This document shows, piece by piece, positions 1-10,028 of a DNA stretch of 64,000 nt. Position 1 is the stretch's first letter; the number at the start of each line of letters is the position of its first letter. Position numbers and translations under genes: made by a program. The DNA comes from Rotaria socialis (lineage: Eukaryota; Rotifera; Eurotatoria; Philodinida; Philodinidae), in the NCBI GenBank assembly GCA_905331475.1, contig CAJNYU010001305.1, positions 186,001-250,000 on the forward strand, in the 5' to 3' direction. A model generated the notes under the pieces. The model ran no database searches. It was given only the letters and a program-made list of their open reading frames with translations, and had not been told where the DNA came from.

Positions 1-320
1 TTTACTCGCAAATGTTGTTCTTGTGGCTCATTAAGATTAACATTCGAGATTTTTATTTAATACAATACAATTTAATATTAGAGAGATTAGTGTTTTTTTT
101 TAAGAAACGTTCTAGTGTTTATTGGTTGTAATAAGACTTTTCCATTCATTTGTTCTACTTTGAAGAAGATTATCAAGTTCCATTGATAAATTATTTCCTT
201 TGGGTCGAAAATCTTCAGTCTGTCGATTAATGTAATCAAGAAACGAATTGACAGTTAAATTACTAAAAATAAACAAGTAAATAAATAAAAATCTAATTTT
301 TCTCCTTTATGTATTTGGTT
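1..320. other. Intergenic, 3' side of HAUS3-like gene
   Basis: AT-rich sequence with no open frame I can support. It holds the presumed 3' UTR of the minus-strand HAUS3-like gene, whose stop codon is at 321-323. Confidence 0.5.
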
Positions 321-2605
321 TTACTTTTTCGAAAAATCATTTTCAATTTGTTTAACTCTTTCAATTAAATTTTTAATATTTAAATCAATCTTTAAATTTT
401 GTTTTGTTTGTTTTACATCCGTTGTAGAAACTGATGATTTGGAATTTTCAACAATCATTTTAATATAATTTATTATTTTATTCATTTGATCTGTTATTTG
501 ATCGATGAGTGATAGTCTATGTTCAAGTAAACCATCCACTAATTTAGAAAAATGCAAATGTTGATTGAGACTATCAAGTATAATTTGTTGTTTCAAAGCA
601 AGACGATTATCATTTGTGAATTGTTTTTCCAGAATATTTAAATATATAGTTTCAAGTAAATGTTCGTGACGCGATAAATATACATTAGATAATTGAGTTT
701 CATATTGATTGCGTTGCTGTTGATGAACAGCGGATTTTGAGCCAAGACGATCAGCTAGTTTTCTTTTAGAAATAGTAATATTTATATAAAAAGAAAGCAA
801 TTGATGAAAATTTTTACTTCAAGTCATCAATTGGTGTTGAATCAAAATATTTTTTTAATTGAACACATAATTGTAATTGAGATTTAAGTGTATCGAATTC
901 AACACTTGCCAAAGCTGATTCGACTTCTAATCGAACAAGTCTTTAAACGAAAAATTAACATGAAATAGTAATAAGAAAATTTTTTCAATATCGTGTATTT
1001 CTACTTCTTATTTTCATACTTGAGCATATCGATTATATAATGCTCTTATGATATCCTGTGGGTTTCAGATAAACAGAATATTTCGTTTTCTTTTTGTCCT
1101 AGTATCGACTTTTCAAGTAAAGTCGGTTTTCGCAGTATACCTGTACCAAACGATTATCTTTTTTCCAAATTCAATTTTTCAACAAAATAATACGCTTTTA
1201 AACTGAATTTTTCAAGATTTTCAAAACTTTATATCAAATTTATATGTTTTACATTTTGCAGTATGCATTCAATGCACTATTAGAAGATTCATTGCAAAGA
1301 TCAGTAGATTCAAGATGAGTTTAAATGTAGTCATGCTTATTCGACCTATTTTCTGGTTAGAATAAGATACGTTATTTTCTATAAATATCATATGTCAACA
1401 GCCGTAGAGACTAGCTTAGAATAGTTACTGCGTCCCATTGAGATAAAATCTAGAAATCATCAAAAATTCAAGTTAGATTTATAATAAAAAACTATATTAC
1501 GAAGGTTTCCTGTTAAATTGAATTTAAGTGACTGATTGTGATGGTCTTACAACAAAAACAAAGCGAATCATACGTATTATATTGCAGTGTATTATTTCTA
1601 ATGATAATGGGAAGATTACAATAGTGATTCTGGATACATATCAGCTATTTTTTTCAATCTCTAAGCTTTGATAAACTTCAGATTCTTTTCTTACTGTTTA
1701 ATACTAAACACTTTGATGCGAGTTGAAATACATACTTAACAGTTCGATTATTTAATTGTGCAATAAGATCCATGCTTGGATTTTGTTCCGATATACTTTC
1801 ATCAGTCTAATAAAGAACAAGAGAAGATTTTCTTTTAATTCTTGAACTTTTTTACCCAAATATTCTGAAGAACAGACAGATAATTTCTTTCCATTTGTAT
1901 AAAATTCATTCCAGATTGTTGAAAATTATTTGCATTTATTGGTGTTTGAAGCAGATTTTGGGGTGACGACTAAATAGAATGAAAAAAAAAATTAGAAAAA
2001 AAAATTTTATTTTTTATTTTTTATCACAAGCTGTAATAATTGTTCTATTTGTCGACGTGTTTCACGAATTTTTTCTTTGGCTTTGGGTCCTTTCATTAGC
2101 AAAGTCTTATATTGCTGTTGTTTCCAATTCAATTGACATTTTAACGCTTGAGTTTGAGCTTTGATGCATGAATATTGTTCAGTTAGATTTCGTTGATGAT
2201 TTGGCCATGGCAGTACCATTTTTCTTATTGAAAAATAAAAGTAAAAATGTCAATATAGTTATTTAAATTTCCGTTCAATTTACCCATTGTCAAGTGATAT
2301 AAGAATATCGAGAAGTTTTTGTCGTTCATCATTCTGCTCAATTACATCATTACTTATTAAAGCATATCTATGAACACAAAAAAAACTTGAACGCAATGCA
2401 GTGAGGAATTTATTCGATCAAACCTAGTTAATTCATCTTCCGTTAAAATATTTTCATCGGATAAATTCTCAACAATCCAAGTTAGAAATGGTTCAAGACC
2501 AGGCTGATAAACAAACCAATCGAAATTATATGGTTCATATTGATTTATTCCTGGATAACGAATTGATTGTAATAGATTATGAAATGCAATACCAAAATTT
2601 GACAT
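321..2605 (-). CDS. HAUS3: HAUS augmin-like complex subunit 3 homologue
   Basis: Subunit of augmin, which recruits gamma-tubulin to spindle microtubules so that new ones branch from old ones. The first exon (2605-2424) has the N-terminal HAUS3 pattern: a short leucine-rich helix, the NFDW..Y segment (around residues 28-32), then FLTWIVENLSDENILTEDEL, which parallels the vertebrate FLKWF..NVNEQNVLSE region. Later exons lie near 2367-2284, 2225-2033, 1972-1855, 1807-1738, 940-818 and 762-321. They are glutamine- and lysine-rich and look like coiled coil. Introns are about 55-60 bases except one of about 800 bases (941-1737), in which I see no exon. My model is about 400 residues against about 600 in vertebrates, so an exon may be missed or the middle coiled coil shortened. 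Start chosen at the only Met ahead of the conserved N-terminus. Confidence 0.78.
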
Positions 2606-4163
2606 TATTATTCTATGAATTTTATCTGAAATACATCATTTCTGAAATCATAGGACGCCTCGACTGACCACGTCCATTGAAAATTTTGTCATTGTTTAAA
2701 TGTGCGCGTTTCCCAAATCACAGAACGTTCAATTTTCTTCGTAAAATAATTCATTTTTTTCGAAGTCATTTTCACATTTATTCTTAAAAAAAAGTTTATT
2801 TTATTTATAATTGTACATTTTCATGTGGATGTCGCTAATATCATTAATGAATGTATTGGATCGTTCTTTTTTCCTTCGATATTGTTCGATCGATATACAT
2901 ATTTTGATCGTTCTTCGAAGCGAAAAAGCGAAACCTGTTCTACATATATTGATGTTTCGTTCGTAGGTTATTAGTAATACTTAATATTTCTCATGTCGGC
3001 GCTTTTTTTCGCATCCTGCGCTGTTGAAAACAGCCCACGCAACTTATTTTTTCGTTCTACGGACTAATGAATTTTTTTTGCAAATAAATGAATACAGGTA
3101 TATCGTTAGTATGCTTCACATAAATAATTTGCAATTTTTTTAGCCAATACTGCAAAATATAGCTAAAATATCGACAGGTAATAGCCGAAACTATTGAGTT
3201 TTTTAAGAAACATTTATAATTTGATACATAGGAAATAGATGAACAGTTGAAAATAAGTTATTCTAATCATGCTAGCAAAATGTTAGAAATGATTCTATTT
3301 TACTTTATGATTATTTCGTTTTTTTTTTGTCTAAAATATATAGGAGCAAGCGATTTTGCGAGTAGTAAGAACGATATACCTTCTAATTTAGCGATCAAAG
3401 AACGATGAGAAAGTTTGATCAAGAAAGTTGAGTAAATATATGATTGTATTGGCATTGTTAACTAGTGATGTAGAAGCTTAAATGGAAAATAAGGTTAACT
3501 GTCATATGAGTCATTTTTCATAAAAGAACTAACGGTTTTTTTTCTTCAACAAGAGCACCATTAATCTTTTTTAACGATCCACATCATTATTCTCATATAT
3601 TAAAATAAGGTCTATGTCGACGTTTAGTATAGTGAATAATATTCAAGAACTAGGAAGTCATCTAGGATTCTGATTATTAGTGACGCATACAATTGAGTAT
3701 TAATCAATACTGGTTAGCAGTTATATGGCATCTAGTTAATTTTTATAAATGAAAATATTAGTGTTCCCATGTAAATAACAACAAGCGTTGGAATGGTATT
3801 TGTCAATATTGTAGAGAATATCAAACAGTCATGTGCCATGAATTATTGTGTTAGTGACATCATGTTTAAAGGTTGATCTTGCTGATTGTTAAGCAAATAA
3901 GATATTTACTACTTGAGAAATTTAACCTGAGATATTAAGATTTAAGAAAATAGTTATTCATGATTACGACGATTTAAAAACATTCAACAATTTAAGTAAA
4001 TATTTACGTAGTCTTCTTATTTCATAACCAGTCAATCATCTATTGATGATTTCATCTAGAATTTAAGATTTATATCTTTACAACTAAACATGGTTTTTTT
4101 TATTCATTGTGTTGATGAGACCCTTTAAAATAAAACTAATGCTATTTTTTTAATGACTTCTAG
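2606..4163. other. Divergent intergenic region
   Basis: About 1.56 kb between the start codons of the HAUS3-like gene (minus) and the convertase (plus), so it should hold both promoters. I see no supported open frame, RNA gene or repeat. The bases just before the convertase ATG (ttctag) could be a splice acceptor, so a 5' UTR intron is possible. Confidence 0.45.
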
Positions 4164-7105
4164 ATGCTCATGAATGTATTTAAAAGAAAAACTATCCGAT
4201 TAGTATCCTTGTACATCCTATTAGTGAACACCTTAAATCTGAATGCATCTCGACAAGTGAAGTATGATGATGACGATGAAATCATGGATATTGGTGTTCG
4301 TTTAACAAAGGAAAATCATGATTCACTAATAGCTGATCTAATTGCTGAGGAAAAGGAGGTTTTGAATGCTGGTCTTGTAAGTCAATGAAAATCATATTCA
4401 AGAAGAAGAAAAAATACACCATACTGTTTCTTCTGTTTAATAGATCGACGGTATCGATTTATATCATTTTCATATTCGTCGAAAACGAAACCATCGATCT
4501 AAACGTTCAACAGATGAAACTGTTGAAGATTTAAAACAAGATGAACGAGTAAATTGTTATATTATGTGAAATTAAACAGCTTTAATATTTAAATTAGGTT
4601 GCATTTGTTACAGTTGGTACGCCATTAGAGAGGCAAAAACGTGAATTTTTAGCTGATGATGAATTGATAGATCATTTTTATCAGCATAAGCAGAGAAACT
4701 TTAATCGAAAATCATTTTCTTATGATGAAATAAATAGTACTAATTTAAAAATGGTATTTGATGATAAATTATATTCTAAACAATGGTATTTGGTAAGTTA
4801 GTTTTATTGTGATAAGAATTAAAAAGAAATAATTTATTGCAGGAAAACGAAGGTCAACTGAATACACCACCAAATCACGATATTAATATGGCACCGGCTT
4901 GGCTTGCTGGATATTCTGGTAAAAATGTAACTATTTGTATTGTGGACGACGGTCTTGATCATCCACATCCAGAATTAGTTGATCATTATGTAAGTTTCTG
5001 TCAGAAAATATTTTCTCCTTGTATACAAAAGGATATCGACGATGAAATGCTCTTTTTGTTTTGAGTTGTTATTTAATGGAAATAGAAAAAGAAAAAATTA
5101 ACTGAGTATTTGTTTATTTCTGCTTGAATAGCAACCACAGTACAGTTATGATTTAAATGATCTTAATGATCCTAAACATGATCCACTTCCGCGAACATAT
5201 GATAGTGAGAATAGGTAAGAGAAATCTACTGAATCGAATACGACTTTTAATGACTTATTCTAACAACCATGGCATATTTATACAATGCACTTACTATTTG
5301 CTTCATTTGCTTGAGCTTCTTTTAACTGTAAATGTCTACATAAAAATAATGATGACACCTTTCATTTAGTCATGGAACTCGATGTGCTGGAGCAGCAGCT
5401 GGCAAAGCAAATAATGAACTTTGTGGAGTTGGTGTTGCTTTTAATTCATACATATCTGGTAAAAATAACAGCATTAATCATAGTTCTTTAAAAGAATACA
5501 GAGTTTTATTATTATAACATAGGTATTCGACTACTTGATGGACGTATTACAACATTACTTGAAGCTCGTGCGTTAACATTATTTGCTGAAAATATACACA
5601 TAAAAAGTGCTTCGTGGGGGTCTGTTTTTTCTCTTGTAATTATTACTAACATAATTAAATTCATTTAGGCCAACTGACGATGGAACTAGAATGGAAGCAC
5701 CTGGCTCATTGGTTAGAGGAGCATTGGACTATAGTGTTACGAGTGTAAATTTTTTTTCTTTGCTTATTGTAGCTGTAAAATAAGCATTGTTCTAATTCAA
5801 GGGACGCTATGGGAAAGGCACAATATTTGTATGGGCATCGGGTAATGGTGGTGGAGTTGATGATGATTGTGGAGCTGATGGCTATGTTTCTCATCAAAAT
5901 GTTATATCAATAGGCTCCGTTAATCATTTAGGTGAAACACCATATTTCAGTGAATATTGTCCATCAACAATGGCTGTTGCTTATACCGGTGGTCGACATT
6001 CAAAATCAGCCGAAGAAACCGTTTTGCCAATAGGCATTGTTGCAGCTGATGTAGGTGGGAAATGTACCACAAGTTTTTTTGGAACATCTGGTGCTGCACC
6101 AGTTGCAGCCGGTGCATTTGCATTGGTATTAGAAGCTAATCCTGAACTAGGTTATCGCGATGTTATGCATATTGTTGCTCGAACAGCTCGAATTCCAAGT
6201 TTAACACAAACCAATGGTTGGATTATAAATGGAGCTGGTTTTCATGTAAGTGATAGATTTGGTTTTGGTGTGATAGATGTTGCACAAATGATAGCTTTAT
6301 CACAAAGTTGGACTAATGTACAACAGCGATATGAATGTTATCATGAATATCAAGGTGGCAGTCAGTAAGCATTAGCAAAATTATTTATCGTTTAAGCTTT
6401 TAGTTGCTTGTTTAATCATTTAGACCATTAGGTATTGGTAAAACTCTTGAATTATCTATCAATGTTAAAACATGTGAAAATATAACAAGCATTGAACACG
6501 TAATAGCTAATATTTCCTACAGTTTTCATCGTCGTGGTGATGTTAAAATTACAATTATTTCGCCAAGTCAAACACCATCAGAAGTACTCTCGTATCGTGA
6601 TGCAGATTTTACCGATGAAGGTATCGATTATACTATAAAATATATACTGAATGTCTTCTTGTTTTTGTTTTGCTCAATTATAGGTATAAAACATTTTCCA
6701 TTTATGTCACTTCATCATTGGGGTGAATCACCAACTGGTTCTTGGAAATTACGTATAGAAACACGTCCACCTCAAACGGAAGAAGCCAGACAATCTGCTT
6801 TTGAATATGGAGATAAAGGTCAATTGGATCATTTTGGTTTACTTATTTATGGTTCAAATAGTCCTGATCAGATGAACTCAGATGGAGAAACAATGCAAGG
6901 TCGAAAACTAGCTTTTGCTCCAACGCAAGATGAAATCGAAGTGATGTATAAACGTGAATTAGCTGTACGTCAGTCACCCAACATCATCCAAAAGCGTAAT
7001 TATCAAAATTTACTTCAACAAAGAAAAGATCGAAAACAAATTGACAATACAGACCGAGAAGACAATACCATTTTTGAATTATTCCGTAAAAGGTTTGGTT
7101 TTTAA
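4164..7105 (+). CDS. Furin/kexin-type proprotein convertase (subtilisin family S8B)
   Basis: Calcium-dependent serine endoprotease that cuts secretory precursors after paired basic residues. A signal-like N-terminus (KRKTIRLVSLYILL) precedes a prodomain with basic cleavage sites (RRKR, RSKR, RQKR). The catalytic domain shows all family marks: Asp in CIVDDGLDH, His in HGTRCAGAAAG, oxyanion Asn in FVWASGNGGG, Ser in FGTSGAAPVAAG. The Asn argues against PC2, which has Asp there. A P domain follows, with the conserved RRGD. Exons: about 4164-4375, 4443-4549, 4599-4793, 4843-4989, 5132-5214, 5370-5459, 5522-5612, 5669-5744, 5801-6367, 6422-6618, 6684-7105; splice phases join cleanly. No transmembrane segment or Cys-rich region follows the P domain, and the protein ends in a basic, amphipathic tail (FELFRKRFGF). 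Furin is membrane-anchored, so this may be a soluble or peripherally bound form. Which vertebrate paralogue it matches is unclear. Confidence 0.93.
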
Positions 7106-7819
7106 AATTCGGTACGATGCTTCTTTTACTACCGAAGTCTTTCTTACGCACATGTGAAATAAGTATATGTTATGTAAGTATTTTTTTATGATCTGCATAA
7201 TCTTAAATCTAATCACAGTTGTGCGTGGTCTCATTATTTTTTCTCTAGTTTAACTTATTCACACTTTTTATTAATTTAAGTCTCTATTTTATTCTCAATA
7301 TTGAATAAAATAAATATATCAATTAAGTCATTAGAATCTGTTTCATTATTTATTCATAAAACTTTCAATTCAACAATAATAATAACTGAATTTGATCTTC
7401 TTGAGAAACAAATCAATTGTACATGCACTAATACGATAGCTAATATATGTGTGAAAGTTTTCCTGAGTAATTATTTTGACTAAAGATTATTCATCAATGA
7501 ATCTTTGTATTATAAACACCAATACAATAGTTCAATGTCAATTATAGAGTAATACTTGTAATGATGCTCTCTAGTAATGGAAAGTAACGATTGAAATAGA
7601 TATTAATTGAAAGTGTTATAATCAAATATGAAATATTCACAATTGAATAACTAATCAAATAAAATCTAGAATATGTGAGATTATTATTTAATGATATCTT
7701 ATTGCAGTTTGTTTTTCGTTTTCTATTTCTGAAAGCAAAACAAAATCAAAGTACGAGTCAGTTATAACATTATAATCATAATTTTTTGTTTTACACTTCA
7801 TTATGATAAGATTTGTATA
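7106..7819. other. Convergent intergenic region
   Basis: About 700 bases between the convertase stop and the NME5-like stop, carrying both 3' UTRs. AT-rich with several AATAAA-like strings. The short open frame at 7301-7483 looks like chance. Confidence 0.45.
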
Positions 7820-8810
7820 TCAATCAGAAGATAATGGTACTTCTACTTGACTTAGTTTTGGTTTATATGGATTTATTTCCATTAATTTATCCGCTAGCCA
7901 TATCTTATAAATACGAAAATTAATAATGATTGTTGCATTTAAGTAAAACTTACGACTGGATCTTTAGGTTTTTCTTTACATAAAGCTGTCAATGCTTTTA
8001 TTATTGTTCTATTAACATTTTGTTCAAGATAATCTTTGGCTGGTTGTCCGACTGGAATTGGTTCGACAATACCTTCATAGATAAAAACAAAACTCATTAT
8101 AATTCATCTAGTTTTCTATTTTGATATCTACTTACAATTGGGAAAGAAAAACCGAATTTCACGTTCGACACTTACTGCACTGTCATTGCCATGTACTGCA
8201 TTCTTTTGCTCATTGCTTCCGAACAATGCTCGAATACTATTTTCAGCGAAAGAAAAATTATTTTTGTTAGCGAAACAAATTCGATAAAGCTAATAAATTA
8301 ACCTATCAGGATGTGTTTCTTTTGCAACAATTGAATTTGCTGGTCCAATCAATTCTCTCCATTGTTGAATTGCATTTTCTTTTGATAAAACTATAGCAAC
8401 TATTGGACCACTTGTCATAAAAGCAACTAGACTTGGAAAAAACTTTTTTCCATAGTGTTCACTATAAAAGTCTGAACATTGTTCAGCTGTTAATGTCACA
8501 CGTCGTTTCTAAATAAAAATCAAGCAAAAGTCAATCAATTCTAATATGTTCTTGTATATTTTGTCTTGTATAAATCACAAACTTGTAGAATAGAAAAACC
8601 ATGATTAAGAATAATTGCTTCAATATCATCAGCTTTATTAACAGCATCTGGCTTAATCAAAGCAAGTGCACGCTCAACAAATATTCCATTTTTATTGAAA
8701 TCCATTCTTGAACTATGATTACTTCTTAATGTCTCTTCGAGACCACTTTGTGGTTGTTGATTTGCTTGATCATTGCCACCGTCGAAACTTTGACTCGTAA
8801 ATAAATCCAT
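7820..8810 (-). CDS. NME5: Nucleoside diphosphate kinase homolog 5 (radial spoke protein 23)
   Basis: NME5 is a group II NDK-like protein tied to ciliary radial spokes. The NDK fold starts near residue 45 ([13 protein letters not shown]). It includes [20 protein letters not shown], the [14 protein letters not shown] segment and the active-site region [16 protein letters not shown], where the His matching the phospho-histidine is kept. The C-terminus has the DPY30-like helix typical of NME5 ([20 protein letters not shown]) and then [15 protein letters not shown]. About five exons with 45-60 base introns. An N-terminal extension of about 40 polar residues precedes the domain. ATG at 8810 is chosen because an alternative upstream frame lacks family similarity. 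The gene is divergent from the reductase at 9047 with about 236 bases between the start codons. Confidence 0.92.
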
Positions 8811-9046
8811 TAAAATAATAGAGATCAAGGTAATAGAGCTCTTGTCTTTCTTTTTTAAGCATAGAATAAGAAATAAAATCTTTCTGTCTTCATGAAATCT
8901 GTTCCCATAGAATAACCTCTGGATGAAATATGACATGTGATAGATGTCACGCATGAAATTAAGATGATTGGTTGCATAAAAATAGTATTTTTCTCATATT
9001 GTTCGTTCATTCATTCATCCTCTTATCTGTGTGTTTTAGACAAACA
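8811..9046. promoter_or_regulatory. Short divergent promoter region (NME5-like / reductase)
   Basis: Only 236 bases separate two start codons that face away from each other, so this stretch likely serves both genes. No motif could be assigned by eye. The bases before the reductase ATG (gtgtgttttag) resemble a splice acceptor, as would be expected for a 5' UTR intron or a trans-splice site. Confidence 0.4.
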
Positions 9047-9917
9047 ATGGCGACGTCATTTGACGGTACGAATAAAAATATAGTGATTGTAGGTGCAACA
9101 GGAAATACTGGTTTACAACTTGTTGAACAAGCTTTAGCACTTAACTATAAAGTAATTGCACCTGTACGAAATCCAGACAAATTAGCACATATTAAACATG
9201 AAAATCTTCAGGTAAATTACTTGAATGACTTTCATTGGATGCTTGAAAAACACAATTTTAGATTGTAAAATGTGATTTAATGAATTCATCTGAACTAGCT
9301 AAACATCTGGGTGGATGTGTTGCTGTTTTATCAGCACTCGGTCAACATGGTCTTCAAATTTCTGCAATGACATTTTATGAAGATTCAATGAAATCAATTG
9401 TAGATGCAATGCGCACTGCTAAAGTCAAACGATTAATATGTATGACGTCATTTTATACGAAATGTAAATCTTTTTGTTTTCGAAATATTTACTTTTCTAT
9501 ATAATTCGTGAAAATTTTAGACCAACCTGCACTATATCCATTCATCTTTCGAATGGTTATTCGTCCAATGATTGGACGTCATCTTGATTCAATGTTTATT
9601 ATGGAACAATACCTTGAAAACGAATGTCAAGATATAGATTATACAATTGTCCGGCCACCTCGTTTACTTGACGAGCCTATAATTGGTTTGTGACAAAAAA
9701 AAAGATTTCGTGTTTAGTTTTATTATTTTAATTTGTTTTTTTTGAATTATTTTATTTAGAAAAACCAGTTAAAGTTCAAGAAAATGACTATTTTTTTCCT
9801 GATCAATCAACAGGCAATCGAATACCAAGAGCTAATGTAGCTCGTTTTATGTTAGATGTATTAAAGGATGAAAAATATATTCATCACGGTGTTGCTATTG
9901 ATATAGCAAAAGCATGA
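9047..9917 (+). CDS. NAD(P)-binding reductase of the BLVRB / NmrA-like family
   Basis: Atypical short-chain dehydrogenase resembling flavin reductase/biliverdin reductase B. The Rossmann motif GATGNTGLQ sits near residue 18, followed by APVRNPDK, the VLSALGQHG loop, the KVKRLICMTSF strand and the TIVRPPRL segment, all placed as in BLVRB. Length is about 220 residues, close to the family norm of 206. Four exons: 9047-9210, about 9263-9463, 9521-9686, 9761-9917. The joins K-Y-Q-P and I-I-E-K keep frame. A Met at 8972 in the same open stretch would add a hydrophobic leader, but it lies before an acceptor-like ttttag and I did not use it. The substrate is not evident from the sequence. Confidence 0.85.
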
Positions 9918-10028
9918 AATAATTTTTTTTTTAATTACCAATTTCGATTACATTTTTTTTTCTTTCTTACTTGATTATATCAATTAAAGACAAATTTTTC
10001 AGTTTCAGAAAATCTATTTTTTGAAACG

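Noticed and set aside
8972-9046. Upstream start giving the reductase a hydrophobic leader
   Set aside because: It lies before an acceptor-like ttttag, and family members are cytosolic and start at the next Met.
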